A DNA stretch of 64,000 nt from CAWGMT01 sp963823675 (GCA_963823675.1 CAWGMT010000021.1:1-64000); one strand, 5' to 3'; shown: positions 8,875 through 16,990, counted from the first letter of the stretch. The notes: generated by a model from the sequence alone, not told the origin. A program made the numbers and translations.

Positions 8875-9402
8875 ATGAGGAGAAGAACTATTAAGGCACC
8901 CAAGCTACGTATCCGCTCGCTCTTGATGATCATCGCGTTGACGGCCTTGGTCATGGCCGGAATAACGTTCGCATTGAGACGTCCGGGCAGGCCCTATTCG
9001 ACCGTCTTTGAGCGGTTCGATCCCGCGGCAATCTTCTCATCACAACCAGGGGTCTCGGTCCAGGGGGTGACGGGAAACGGGAGATTCAACATGAGGTTGG
9101 GCGGCTCCTTCAAAGAATGGCGTGGCTTCATCAGAATCGCCGACGGCCGTCCAATCCCCCCGATGATCCAGCAAGCCATCGAGAAGTATCTGCAAAAGGA
9201 GTGTCAGGGAAGTTCTCTCGTGACGGGCAATCTGACCGACCATGCGGTTGAACAGCTCTCGCCTGCTCAAGTGGCGTCACATGGCCGTTTCGTCTTCAAT
9301 CAAGGCGATCGACACGGGGAGCTGCACGTCTGGTTGTTCCCCGATTCATCCAGTACCGGGGTTGGATATGCCATCTGCCTTCAGGAAGAGCCATTAGAAT
9401 AG
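8875..9402 (+). CDS. Small membrane-anchored protein of unknown function
   Basis: This 175-residue protein has a basic start (MRRRTIKAPKLRIRSLL) and one hydrophobic segment (LMIIALTALVMAGITFAL), the usual 'LRIRSLL' anchor of planctomycete small proteins. The rest is predicted to lie outside the membrane and shows no motif I recognise. It follows the recombinase fragment by 27 bases and ends about 100 bases before a dispersed repeat, so it may be accessory cargo. Confidence 0.6.
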   Translation: MRRRTIKAPKLRIRSLLMIIALTALVMAGITFALRRPGRPYSTVFERFDPAAIFSSQPGVSVQGVTGNGRFNMRLGGSFKEWRGFIRIADGRPIPPMIQQAIEKYLQKECQGSSLVTGNLTDHAVEQLSPAQVASHGRFVFNQGDRHGELHVWLFPDSSSTGVGYAICLQEEPLE

Positions 9403-9501
9403 TGAAAATTAAATGTATGATTTATGAGCGATAAGCAGAGGATTGTATCCGGAGTGCCGGAGGCGTAACGCGGCATTGCCGAAAGGCTGTTGCGGCACTT
9501 C

Positions 9502-9596
9502 GGGGACGGAAACCCGGACGCACCTAGTTTCCACACTACGGGACGGAAACCGGGGGAAACCAGGACGCAACTAGTTTCCACACTGTTTCCGCTCCC
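9502..9596. repeat. Dispersed palindromic element, copy 2 (rearranged)
   Basis: Two successive left-end modules (9502-9535 and 9540-9582), each with a GGACGGAAACC core and ending CTAGTTTCCACA, are followed by a right end TGTTTCCGCTCCC. The central part shared by the other copies is missing. The right end overlaps the 3' end of the minus-strand FkbM gene and supplies its stop codon. Confidence 0.8.
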
Positions 9597-10329
9597 ATGT
9601 GCATAACCGGCGGTGCGCGTACTTCAGCACGCCCCGATGCAGGCATCGGACTTGCCCGCCGATCAGGAGATATTCCGGTAATAGGAGGTCCACCCTGCGC
9701 CGGTTTTCTTCGGAATGATACTCCAACAACACGATGTCCAGTTCGATGCCGGGCAACCTGGACAGAATGTCGATCTCCGAGCCCTCCGCGTCGATCTTGA
9801 GGATGTTGGCCTTCGGCAAGACCTCCGGCGCCCTGGTCACGACCTCGACGAACTCGCTCGTCTGCTCCCCCAGATCGAAGAAACTCGCTTCGCCGCAGTT
9901 ATTCTTGCCCAGGAAGAGCCGGGAGCGTGCCGGATCGCCGATGGCAAAATTGTTCAAGGCCACGGTCGTGCCCTCGAGATTCCCCAGGTTGCATCGGAGC
10001 AAATGGAAGTTCGCGGGCAAGGGCTCATAGCAGTGGATGAAGCAACCCGGCCAACGCTCCATGGCCCACGTCGCGAAGCTGCCCACATTGGCGCCGATGT
10101 CGATAATGACAGGATGCGGATGCTGGTACGAAACCTCGTACTCGCCCTGGAGGACTTTCTGGACGTGCGCGGCCATGGAGGGAGGACATGCCAGGTTCAT
10201 GAAGAGCATCCCCGGGACGATCAGGTCGCGCGACCACCGAGGCCACCCGCTTCGACGCGCCCCGGTTGCGCCCGGCACAGGATGACTTCCAACGGGTTCA
10301 TTTGAACCCTTGGTAGCCCGCGCCGGCAC
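9571..10329 (-). CDS. FkbM family SAM-dependent methyltransferase
   Basis: The SAM-binding motif I is clear (PVIIDIGANVGSFATWAM), followed by the acidic motif FIHCYEPLPANFHLL and the later FkbM signature ANILKIDAEGSEIDIL. FkbM enzymes O-methylate sugars, lipids or natural products in the cytoplasm. The first ~40 residues look like translated non-coding DNA, so the real start may be the Met codons at about 10200-10209. The last ten residues (CTWERKQCGN) and the TAG stop are encoded by a dispersed repeat, so the native C-terminus may have been replaced. It stands alone with no visible partner gene. Confidence 0.75.
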   Translation of the reverse strand: MPARATKGSNEPVGSHPVPGATGARRSGWPRWSRDLIVPGMLFMNLACPPSMAAHVQKVLQGEYEVSYQHPHPVIIDIGANVGSFATWAMERWPGCFIHCYEPLPANFHLLRCNLGNLEGTTVALNNFAIGDPARSRLFLGKNNCGEASFFDLGEQTSEFVEVVTRAPEVLPKANILKIDAEGSEIDILSRLPGIELDIVLLEYHSEENRRRVDLLLPEYLLIGGQVRCLHRGVLKYAHRRLCTWERKQCGN

Positions 10330-10544
10330 GGTCGAGTCGCGACTTGCGGGCCTTTTCGGCCACGTTCATTTGAGGTGAAGTGGTTTCCGGCGAGATTCCG
10401 AGTCGGGGTGGCGACGATCGCTGCCCCGTCGATAAAAAAGCACGCAGGATGGACCCCCACAGTATCAGTATGGAGACACACCATGCGTGCCACCGACGGC
10501 CTTCAGACTACCATCACGGTCAGCCCCGTCAAGGATGACGGTCC

Positions 10545-10682
10545 GGGGACGGAAACCGGGACGCACCTAGTTTCCACAGGGGACGGAAACCGGGACGCAC
10601 CTCGTTTCCACAGGAGCCTGCACAGTGGATGGCCGCCAATACAAATTGCGTCCGTGTTTCCGCTCCTCTGTTTCCGCTCCCC
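10545..10682. repeat. Dispersed palindromic element, copy 3 (doubled ends)
   Basis: The left end is present twice (10545-10579 and 10579-10612) and the right end GTTTCCGCTCC is present twice (about 10656-10667 and 10670-10681). The full centre (AGGAGCCTGCACAGTGGATG) lies between them. This nested arrangement suggests repeated recombination or insertion at one spot. Confidence 0.85.
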
Positions 10683-11309
10683 CATAGGCCAAGGCGAGCT
10701 ACTCCTCGATCCTCCGGGGCGATTTTGGGTTCACATCTTCGGCACTTCGGGCATTCTGGGAATGATCATAGATTCGGCAACGTTCTCGATCACCTCGAGG
10801 GAAGTGCTGTCAACGTTTTGTTCACCATCTATTTCCGCCTGAGTTGAGGAACGGACGTCTACTTCTTTGTCTTGTTCGAGCGCGCGAGCCAGCGCTGGCG
10901 CACGCTCGGTGAGTGGTTTTGACTCTCGGCGTCACGTCGGGCCAGCGGTCGTTGACTCAGCATTGGCTGGTAGGAGTTGGCCAAGCGCCCTACGAATGCG
11001 TCGGCATTCTTGGACGTCCCTGCTTGCGGGTGCGTCGGGACGCTTTATGATCGTTGATGTGCGTTGTAGTAACCGTGTTTCGCACCCGTGCAGTTGGACC
11101 ATCGGCTGATCGACGAGGGAGGCGCAGAGGTCGTTCGCCCCGCAGACGCAAGCGTAGGCGGCATACGGCCCTTGAGGCGGTTCCTCTGTTCCGTGAGAAT
11201 GGCTCAGTCCGGTCCGAGGAGGCAGGCGGTCGGTGCGGTACTCGGCCGGACGATGTGCAGGCAGGCCCCACCGGACGCAGAGGCGAACTTCTGCAAGCAA
11301 AAGGATGCC
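10683..11309. other. Gene-poor stretch, no supported feature
   Basis: I find no coding frame with a plausible start and no repeat beyond the element at its left edge. The open frames here have the random composition of translated GC-rich intergenic DNA. Confidence 0.4.
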
Positions 11310-11786
11310 GTGAGACTACCTCAAGTCCGAATCGTCTGGGTCATGGTCGCCGTCGTTATAGCCGCACTCGACTTCGGGGCGATTCGGGCATTCCTTGATC
11401 CCCGAGTGAATGGCCCCGGCCGGCCGCCTGGTATCGTCTTGTTACTGGGTGCCCTGCCCATGGCGAACGTTCTCGCGGTCGGCGTGCTGATTGGTCAACG
11501 GCGTCCCGGAAGTCGCCCGTTCCTCCTCGGGTTCGAGACGTTCGGTGCGATGGCGTTGGCCGTCTTCGTCGCCTTGGCGATTTGCTTTCCTCGCGAGGTA
11601 GTGTTTCCCTACATGGCACCTTTTCTCTACCCCGTGGAGACGATCATCGGGCCGGGCCGTCCTGTCCTTTACATCCCAATCGGCGGCTTCGTCGTTCTGG
11701 TCGTGCTCGGGTTGCCGCAATTCGTCTTCGCCCTGATTGGTGGCTCTCTCTCCCGTAGGTTCAAGATCACCATCACTCCACGCTGA
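11310..11786 (+). CDS. Four-helix integral membrane protein of unknown function
   Basis: From a GTG at 11310, with AAAGGAT just upstream, the product is about 158 residues with four hydrophobic helices (around IVWVMVAVVIAALDF, GIVLLLGALPMANVLAVGVL, TFGAMALAVFVALAICF and IPIGGFVVLVVLGLPQFVFA). No enzymatic motif is visible. The long upstream extension of the open frame is not hydrophobic and looks non-coding. It belongs to the accessory region and has no obvious partner. Confidence 0.55.
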   Translation: MRLPQVRIVWVMVAVVIAALDFGAIRAFLDPRVNGPGRPPGIVLLLGALPMANVLAVGVLIGQRRPGSRPFLLGFETFGAMALAVFVALAICFPREVVFPYMAPFLYPVETIIGPGRPVLYIPIGGFVVLVVLGLPQFVFALIGGSLSRRFKITITPR

Positions 11787-12004
11787 TACGCTCGATCAGG
11801 GCTTGTTGCAGTGCTACTCACACCCTAACCCTGGACTGAACCATGTTCCGCGTCGGCCAAGACGATCTGATCGGCGATGGGACCAATCACAGAATCCGCA
11901 GCATTTTTGCTCAGATGAGCGGCGGCGCCGGATCGTCTGGTTCGAAGCGCATATTTGAAGTCGTTTACTTCGCTGTCTTGTTCCGGGGACGAGCGATGAC
12001 CAGC

Positions 12005-12091
12005 GGGACGGAAACCGGGACGCACCTCGTTTCCACAGGAGCCTGCACAGTGAATTGCCGCCGTTACTAATTGCGTCCCTGTTTCCGCTCC
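12005..12091. repeat. Dispersed palindromic element, copy 4
   Basis: This is an unrearranged copy, from GGGACGGAAACCGGGACGCA through AGGAGCCTGCACAGTGAATT to CCCTGTTTCCGCTCC. It is very close in sequence to copies 1 and 5, which implies recent spread or ongoing gene conversion. Confidence 0.88.
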
Positions 12092-12330
12092 ACTGACTCT
12101 ACTCGCTTGGTCGTTTACGGTGCGCCGATGAAACTGTCCGCAGCAGGCATCGCGAGAGGGTCAAGCAGTGTGAATGGTCGAGATCCTGCGTTGATCGCCG
12201 GCACTTGATACGATCTGGGACTGCCGGCGGGGACGAAGAGACGCCAGCGGCCGGTCGGCGCGGCAGAAGGAAGCGCAAAGGATGAGATATTAGCGAGACT
12301 TTCCACTTGGGACTTCGCCCGGCAGTATCA

Positions 12331-12352
12331 TGTAAGCGGTGATCTAGTAACA
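12331..12352 (+). repeat. Cassette-array half-site, plus orientation
   Basis: The word TGTAAGCGGTGATCTAGTAA matches the half-site found on the minus strand at 15427-15449 with a single change. Here it points the other way and precedes the plus-strand gene at 12439, so site and gene orientation agree as in the rest of the array. The matching gene stop at 12646 also lies in a CGTTGACGC word like the other gene-end sites. Confidence 0.55.
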
Positions 12353-12438
12353 ACAATTTGCGCCAGTTAGGACAGGCGAAAACTCGAAAACAGGGTCTGG
12401 AAGCTTCTTCTTTCTTAGAAAAGGACGTCACCCGGCTC

Positions 12439-12648
12439 ATGCACTTCGGGACCATGATCTTTGCCCTCGGCGTATTGACGTCGTTGATCGGCATCCTCGT
12501 CGAAGCGGTTGCCATGGCTGGAGTAGCCTCGTATCGCGTCCGCAAGGCGCTGCCCGTCAGCTCCCCCATCCCACTCCAGGTCTTCGGGTGCTACTGCTTT
12601 TGCGCGGGTGTGATGTGCGCGGCATTCGGTGCCTGGCTTGTACGTTGA
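12439..12648 (+). CDS. Small two-helix membrane protein (array gene)
   Basis: From the ATG at 12439 the 69-residue product has two hydrophobic helices (MIFALGVLTSLIGILVEAVA and LQVFGCYCFCAGVMCAAFGA) joined by a basic loop. AAAGGA lies about 14 bases upstream. An earlier TTG start is possible but adds a poorly conserved-looking leader. The stop codon is embedded in a CGTTGACGC word like those ending other genes of the array. Function unknown. Confidence 0.55.
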   Translation: MHFGTMIFALGVLTSLIGILVEAVAMAGVASYRVRKALPVSSPIPLQVFGCYCFCAGVMCAAFGAWLVR

Positions 12649-12774
12649 CGCATGGAACTGGGACACAGCGGCGCCGACAGGCGTGCCCTTCAGGCAGCGC
12701 AATGGGTGATCCATAATTCACCGCTGCCACCTTCGTGGTTTGCTAGGGCCGCGATGGCGCGAGGTAAAAGGACT

Positions 12775-13161
12775 TCAGTCCTCGTCTTCGACCCACAGGC
12801 AGCCGCAGCTGTTCGGCGCCAAGACCAGGACCCCTTCGTCAAAGGTAGCATCCGTCACGGAACAGCTATTGTTGGTGAAGAACCTTGAGCCGTCGCCGAA
12901 CTGTGCAAAGAAGCGGTCGGTGAGATGCCGGGCTTGCTCTATAGGCATGACCTCTGCATCGTATGCCAGGTCGCGGTGCAACAGTCGCAGGACCGATGAT
13001 CTGGCGGTTTCTTGGTCGATGTCCCGGTAACACGACTCGTCCGCGCGGAGACCGAACTCACGGGCCAGTTTCAACGCGGTGGGAGAAGCGAGCGACGAGA
13101 CCCCGCAATGGACCACGCCGAAGCGCCGAGCCGCAAGGATGTCATTGCTGATCGTACTCAC
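12775..13161 (-). CDS. Hypothetical protein (array gene)
   Basis: This 128-residue soluble protein starts at a GTG (STISNDILAARRFGVVH) and has even, protein-like composition with an acidic C-terminus ending WVEDED. Segments such as LKLAREFGLRADESCYRDID and HLTDRFFAQFGDGSRFF do not match a family I know. It is the last minus-strand gene of the cassette-like row. Its size and isolation are typical of gene-cassette products. Confidence 0.55.
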   Translation of the reverse strand: MSTISNDILAARRFGVVHCGVSSLASPTALKLAREFGLRADESCYRDIDQETARSSVLRLLHRDLAYDAEVMPIEQARHLTDRFFAQFGDGSRFFTNNSCSVTDATFDEGVLVLAPNSCGCLWVEDED

Positions 13162-13229
13162 AGCCTACCCCCATAGCGGGGTGCCGACGCTCACCGGACC
13201 AGGCGGGTGACCGTCTGTTCTGGACGGTG

Positions 13230-13302
13230 GTCTATGCGTTACGCTCGCTCGGTGTGTCCAGCGTGGTGCGGCAAGTTTCAACTATAGACGAAGCTTTACG
13301 CA
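13230..13302 (-). repeat. Array spacer A
   Basis: Read on the minus strand, a half-site GCGTAAAGCTTCGTCTATAG is followed by TTGAAAC, about 37 bases, and a second half-site GCGTAACGCATAGAC in the same orientation. It lies between the minus-strand genes at 12775 and 13365. Confidence 0.55.
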
Positions 13303-13364
13303 CCCGACGGCCTTGACTTTAACTGCCGGTTCCGGTTCCGCCTAGAAGCGGCCGTTCAAGGCGC

Positions 13365-13889
13365 TCACTTCTGTGGTGCTTCCGAGAATCGCTTGTCAAC
13401 AATCGGGGTATCGGCCGGCAGAGGAATGCGATTCAAGTCAACGATTTTTCCATCCACAACCAACTCAATCGAATAGGCCATTCCACGCGAGCCTCCCTCG
13501 CCGCTCCCGCCGGCAGCCGGAACTCCTGGTCCGGTGGTTTTACTTTCTTGGCCCGCAGGAGGACAATGCACGACGACACCCGCTTTCCTATTGTCGCCCA
13601 AAAAGAAATTCGGGCCGCGCACCAGAATGAGGTGTCCCTCTTTGCTCTTCACCTTCAGGATGTGCGGCCAGGCTGACTCGAACGCCGCCCTGTTGGTGAA
13701 CGGGATCGCGTAGTGAAGATTCAGCACCAGATTACCTTCTAGCGTGCAAGCTTCTTTCCGCAACGGCTCCAACTCGGACGGCCAACTTTTCGGCCAAGTC
13801 CCCGAGTTCCAGACCCTGTAGTCCGCGTAAGTCGTCAAGCAGATGGCGCAGGCAACAAACGCGGATAAGACAATGATCGTTCGTTTCAT
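13365..13889 (-). CDS. Exported hypothetical protein (array gene)
   Basis: The start chosen is the ATG at 13889, with GAGGAG about 10 bases upstream and a clear signal or anchor segment after it (MKRTIIVLSAFVACAICLTTY). The mature part of ~150 residues includes a Gly/Ser-rich linker and two possible beta-rich halves (GHLILVRGPNFFLGDN, SIELVVDGKIVDLNR). I recognise no family. The gene-end word TGAGCGCC, common to the array, follows directly after the coding end. Confidence 0.6.
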   Translation of the reverse strand: MKRTIIVLSAFVACAICLTTYADYRVWNSGTWPKSWPSELEPLRKEACTLEGNLVLNLHYAIPFTNRAAFESAWPHILKVKSKEGHLILVRGPNFFLGDNRKAGVVVHCPPAGQESKTTGPGVPAAGGSGEGGSRGMAYSIELVVDGKIVDLNRIPLPADTPIVDKRFSEAPQK

Positions 13890-14031
13890 AGCGACAACTC
13901 CTCGAACAGACGAATTCAATCCACCTAAGATATTGACGAGGAACGCGTCGTTCTCTTAGAAAAATTGGATCGAATGGTAATGAAACGACCCTATCAAGTG
14001 AGATGGACTTTAATACGAAGTGGCAAGGGCG

Positions 14032-14113
14032 AATACTAGATCACAGGTTGCGCTTTTCTGCCAAGCCAAGGCCCGAGTGTAAAGTTCCAATTATCGAAGA
14101 TCGATGCGCTCAC
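14032..14113 (-). repeat. Array spacer B
   Basis: On the minus strand the spacer starts at the stop codon of the sigma-like gene (TGAGCGCATCGATCTTCG), runs through AATTGGAACTTTACACTCGG and ends with the second half-site GCGCAACCTGTGATCTAGTA. Its core GAGTGTAAAGTTCC is shared with spacers C, D and F. Confidence 0.65.
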
Positions 14114-14493
14114 AGTCGATCGTCATCGTTAAGCTTCTGGGCGAACGAGCGGGTTTTTTCGAGCGCTAGCTCCTCGATTTCGGCGACGCGCCGAGGCGTG
14201 ATCCCGAGTCGCTCGCCGATCTCATCGAAGTTGTACCATTGTCCGTCGGACCGGCCGAAGCCGTAATGGAGCGTGAGAACCTCGCGTTCGACGCTCGTAA
14301 GGATCGAGAGAAGTCGATCGATGACAGGTGCCTCCTTTTCCAACTTTTCGGAACATTCATCGCGCACAGTCCATCCGTCGAACACAGGCCACCCAGGCGG
14401 CTCTTGTCCTTCGGGCACATCAACGACAGTGTTGCAGAACATGCAACGCGCAGGACCTCCCTCGGTCCCCTCTCCGTGAAGGGTAGTCGTCAT
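14110..14493 (-). CDS. Stand-alone sigma-70 region 4-like DNA-binding protein
   Basis: Residues ~65-118 match sigma-70 region 4: LTSVEREVLTLHYGFG, then FDEIGERLGITPRRVAEIEE, the helix-turn-helix that contacts the -35 element in true sigma factors, and a final basic ALEKTR. Regions 2 and 3 are absent. The N-terminal half has a CMFC pair and a distant DEC, perhaps a degenerate zinc knuckle, plus the motif GWPVFDGWTV. At 127 residues it could not act as a complete sigma factor; it might be a regulator or interfere with sigma binding. The start has no strong ribosome binding site. It is an array gene, flanked by spacers B and C. Confidence 0.65.
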   Translation of the reverse strand: MTTTLHGEGTEGGPARCMFCNTVVDVPEGQEPPGWPVFDGWTVRDECSEKLEKEAPVIDRLLSILTSVEREVLTLHYGFGRSDGQWYNFDEIGERLGITPRRVAEIEELALEKTRSFAQKLNDDDRL

Positions 14494-14528
14494 GGCGGCT
14501 GTCTCCTGCTTGTGCGCCGAGTCTGATT

Positions 14529-14605
14529 TCTAGTCTACCCGTTACACTTTGTCGCCGCGCCAAGCACCGAGTGTTAAGTTTCAACTATAATTCACCGTTT
14601 ACGGT
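14529..14605 (-). repeat. Array spacer C
   Basis: On the minus strand a half-site CCGTAAACGGTGAATTATAG, then TTGAAACTTAACACTCGGTG, about 20 more bases, and a second half-site GTGTAACGGGTAGACTAG. It lies 36 bases upstream of the sigma-like gene. Confidence 0.65.
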
Positions 14606-14641
14606 CTTGGTTCGCCGAAGGAGAGTGGTAAGGCACTTCGG

Positions 14642-14683
14642 GAGCACCGGGACGGTCAAGGGAACCGGTGCTCGGAGAGCACC
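14642..14683. terminator. Overlapping hairpins after the lipoprotein gene
   Basis: A 9-bp inverted repeat (GAGCACCGG at 14642-14650 with CCGGTGCTC at 14665-14673) competes with a 7-bp hairpin (GGTGCTC at 14667-14673 with GAGCACC at 14677-14683). They follow the minus-strand lipoprotein gene's stop at 14710. No T-tract is present, so termination is only a guess. Confidence 0.35.
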
Positions 14684-14709
14684 CTACCGACCCCCTCCCA
14701 CACAGACTC

Positions 14710-15249
14710 TCACTTGTGTACTTTGTTGTCCTCCCACTTGACTCGGCCCACCAGTCCGTCGAAGTGTCTCTGGGCTTCCTCCCAGTGACTGGGAACCGTC
14801 CAGCAACCGAGCTTGCAGTAATAATCGCCGGCTTCGAGCATGATATGTCGATAATGAAACTTGACGCCATTGTACTCGCCAGTGACTTCGTATTCCACGA
14901 CCGCCCGGCCAGAAATCATCCCTTCCCGCAACTCGGTTTCCTGCCGGTTGGCGAGTTTGGAGACCTTGCCGGTGTTGCGCTTGACAAGCTTGGACCAGCC
15001 CATGAGGCCCAACCCGTCGGCGAAGTCCGACCTAGGCTCGATCACGAACTGGAAATAGACGTCGAGGTCGGGGTATACGGCCTGTTGGACGATATTCTTC
15101 GAGTAGGGCGTCCTGGACTGCCACCCCGGCGGTAACTCGACTCGGACGGGGGGCGGGTTGCGGGGCCCGTCGTTTCCCGGTGACTGCCTCGGCGCGCAGC
15201 CGTGAGCTTGGATCATCAAGACCAGGGCAAGGCGGATCGGTAATCGCAT
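14710..15249 (-). CDS. Lipoprotein of unknown function (array gene)
   Basis: From the ATG at 15249 the product begins MRLPIRLALVLMIQAHGC, a short lipoprotein signal with lipidation at the Cys of AHGC, so it is probably anchored to a membrane. The mature ~160 residues are beta-rich and include PPGWQSRTPYSKNIVQQAVY and FHYRHIMLEAGDYYCKLGCW. The pattern resembles PsbP/MOG1-type small folds, but I cannot confirm that. It lies between spacers C and D. Confidence 0.6.
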   Translation of the reverse strand: MRLPIRLALVLMIQAHGCAPRQSPGNDGPRNPPPVRVELPPGWQSRTPYSKNIVQQAVYPDLDVYFQFVIEPRSDFADGLGLMGWSKLVKRNTGKVSKLANRQETELREGMISGRAVVEYEVTGEYNGVKFHYRHIMLEAGDYYCKLGCWTVPSHWEEAQRHFDGLVGRVKWEDNKVHK

Positions 15250-15426
15250 CTGCTGTTCCCAGTCAGGCCGCCCCTGCGGGCGACCGGTGCGTCCACGAAG
15301 TCCGGTGGCTGGACGCCACATGGGCAACGCGGCTCGCTGAGGATGAACGCCTCATTCCGGAGATCGCGCCACATGAGCCCCACGCCGTAGATCAGCGGCG
15401 CACCCCACGACCACCCGGAAAGTCTC

Positions 15427-15507
15427 ATTACTAGATCATCGCTTACATAATACCGCCGGGCGAAGCCCCGAGTGGAAAGTCTCGTTAATAGATCAGGCGT
15501 TAACGAC
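15427..15507 (-). repeat. Array spacer D
   Basis: On the minus strand the TAA stop of the HEAT-like gene is part of the first half-site (CGTTAACGCCTGATCTATTA). The spacer continues ACGAGACTTTCCACTCGG, then a second half-site TGTAAGCGATGATCTAGTAA that is again followed by GAGACTTTCC. The element is thus a direct tandem of two related units of roughly 60 bases. Confidence 0.7.
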
Positions 15508-15895
15508 GGCGAGTAGAGCGTTCGTCGATCTGATCAATCGCTTCCTCGATCCAAGCGCGGAGAATTGCATCCTCTTCCGCCAAGCCGCTCTTCGCCAACT
15601 CAAGGGTTTTTCTCGATTCCGGTGAAGCGAGGGTCACCAGGCCGTCGAGGGCTTGCTTCCAGACGTCGGGGTGTGGGTCGTCCAAGGCGAACGCGAGGAA
15701 GTCGACGCTAGCGGGCTGCCGGTGTTGCCAGACGGCTTCTACGATCAGTACTCGGATCTCGGGATCAGCCTCACGGCGATAGGCCTCTTCAAGCTCAGGG
15801 AGAAGTTCAATCGGCAGTTCGATCAAGCCGTGGTAGGCGTTATCAAAATCGCCGTTCCTAGCCTCGCTGAGGTAGTATTCCGTCTGGTCGGTCAT
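15500..15895 (-). CDS. HEAT-repeat-like protein (array gene)
   Basis: This 131-residue acidic helical protein contains two or three HEAT/Armadillo-like helix pairs, for example ADPEIRVLIVEAVWQHRQ and DDPHPDVWKQALDGLVTLAS ending ESRKTLELA. Such short helical-repeat proteins usually bind other proteins. No catalytic motif is visible. The stop codon is part of the spacer D core word. Confidence 0.6.
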   Translation of the reverse strand: MTDQTEYYLSEARNGDFDNAYHGLIELPIELLPELEEAYRREADPEIRVLIVEAVWQHRQPASVDFLAFALDDPHPDVWKQALDGLVTLASPESRKTLELAKSGLAEEDAILRAWIEEAIDQIDERSTRRR

Positions 15896-15940
15896 CGGGC
15901 TTGGCTCTTAAGGTCCATTCGCTGACCGAAGCTTCGCGTA

Positions 15941-15985
15941 AACAGTGACCTATGAATCACTCCTGCCACTCGAAGCGCTACAACT
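15941..15985 (-). repeat. Array spacer E (diverged)
   Basis: On the minus strand, directly from the TAG stop of the next gene, the sequence reads TAGCGCTTCGAGTGG, then GGAGTGATTCATAGGTCACT, a recognisable but diverged version of the first half-site in spacer F (GGAGTGAATCATAG). A clear second half-site is not seen; the nearest candidate is GCGAAGCTTCGG. Confidence 0.4.
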
Positions 15986-16418
15986 CCACCCACAGCATCA
16001 TCGTAGAATCCACAAGATTTGCGGTCTCGGCAAGGTCCCCTACTTCTCGAAGGAGTTGATCCACTTCGTCCTTCTCCCATCCGTCGAACTCTTCAGTGGC
16101 CACCCACTTTTCGACCAGAGCGTCGAACTCCTCCCTTTCGAGACTTGCAACCGAAGCTAGAGACTCGACCATTCGCGTCGGTAGAACCATGACCCAACGA
16201 TTAGCATCTCGGCTCTCGAATCGTTTGACACCGTCTAAGCGCTCGGATATGCGGTCGTCTGTTGTGCCAGAGTCAATCAGCGACCACAGGGTGACGAGGC
16301 GCACATCATCGAGGCCCTTACACGTAAACCCGTCCCAGGCAGCAGCCGGGTTATCAGACCGAAGAACCTCGGTCGCCTGGCCCTCGTCCGCGACCACAAG
16401 CTCAGAGGTGACGCCCAC
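15978..16418 (-). CDS. Hypothetical acidic protein (array gene)
   Basis: The open frame extends upstream into spacer F, so the start is probably the GTG at 16418 (VGVTSELVVADEG), with GGAG about 9 bases before it. The ~146-residue product is acidic. Its C-terminal half (RDANRWVMVLPTRMVESLAS, EEFDALVEKWVATEEFDGWE) recalls a group of uncharacterised proteins in planctomycetes and myxobacteria with a W-ATEEF-DGW signature. No function is known to me. An immunity or adaptor role would be a guess. Confidence 0.55.
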   Translation of the reverse strand: MGVTSELVVADEGQATEVLRSDNPAAAWDGFTCKGLDDVRLVTLWSLIDSGTTDDRISERLDGVKRFESRDANRWVMVLPTRMVESLASVASLEREEFDALVEKWVATEEFDGWEKDEVDQLLREVGDLAETANLVDSTMMLWVEL

Positions 16419-16445
16419 AGTCTCGTCTCCACCTATGGAAATTCT

Positions 16446-16528
16446 GATTACTAGTTCACCCGTTGCGCTTCTCTGTCGGGCCAAGGCGCGAGTGGAAAGG
16501 TTCAACTATGATTCACTCCTTGCGCCCG
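16446..16528 (-). repeat. Array spacer F
   Basis: On the minus strand: GCGCAAGGAGTGAATCATAG, TTGAACCTTTCCACTCGCGC, CTTGGCCCGACAGAGAA and then the second half-site GCGCAACGGGTGAACTAGTA. It is the best-preserved copy and starts 11 bases after the stop of the gene at 16539. Confidence 0.72.
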
Positions 16529-16538
16529 AAGGAATTCA

Positions 16539-16889
16539 TTACGGCTCTGCCCGGTCGGGCTCGATGTGGAGCCAAGGGTAGCGTGCGGCCCGTTCGTACT
16601 TAATTCTCATTGCATCGTGATACTTGGCCATGGCCGGCACGAACGGAGGTCCGCCAGGCCACGGGTACCTCGCGGGCTTTCCGTGGCGTTGGTCCGTCCA
16701 TCGGGACTCCCAGTAGGCGATGGTATCGGGTGACCGGAGCACAGAAGCCCCGTAACCCGCATGCCAGGCGGCCTTTTCGAGATAGAGCTGGCGCACCGCC
16801 CAGAGGCGAACGATCCAGAACGCTAGTCCCACCAGCGCCACCGCGACCATCATCCGCCGTACCGTGAACCTCACGCGGGGCAGACTCAT
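16539..16889 (-). CDS. Short membrane-anchored planctomycete protein (RFTVRRMM type)
   Basis: The 116-residue product opens MSLPRVRFTVRRMMVAVALV, the typical anchor of a multi-copy planctomycete family, then a single membrane helix and a soluble tail with AAWHAGYGASVL and a Pro/Trp-rich end (KYERAARYPWLHIEPD). Members are abundant in Gemmata and Isosphaera genomes; their role is unknown. It is an array gene between spacers F and G. Confidence 0.7.
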   Translation of the reverse strand: MSLPRVRFTVRRMMVAVALVGLAFWIVRLWAVRQLYLEKAAWHAGYGASVLRSPDTIAYWESRWTDQRHGKPARYPWPGGPPFVPAMAKYHDAMRIKYERAARYPWLHIEPDRAEP

Positions 16890-16907
16890 GGGTCCCTCGT
16901 GTAAACT

Positions 16908-16990
16908 TTCATCTCTAATCCAGGCGTTACAGATCCCAACATCGTCCCGCGCCCGCCTGAACGCGCCAACTATAGTTCAAGCGTTACGGC
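16908..16990 (-). repeat. Array spacer G
   Basis: On the minus strand: CCGTAACGCTTGAACTATAG, then TTGGCGCGTTCAGG, a GC-rich middle and the second half-site CTGTAACGCCTGGATTAG. The first part strongly resembles the complement of an integron attC R'-L' arm (GTTA core and a TTCAAGC arm on the plus strand). It begins five bases after the stop of the next gene. Confidence 0.65.

Noticed and set aside
12099..12569. Minus-strand 156-codon frame as a gene
   Set aside because: Composition is random, no leader is present and it overlaps the more protein-like plus-strand membrane gene.
15216..15428. Small minus-strand frame beginning inside spacer D as an extra array gene
   Set aside because: Its ATG is part of the spacer half-site, no leader exists, and the lipoprotein gene with a proper signal starts within it.
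16908..16990. Spacer G as a classical integron attC site
   Set aside because: The GTTA-type core and TTCAAGC arm are present, but the complementary R''-L'' arm is not; the other half-site is a direct repeat. It is reported only as attC-like.
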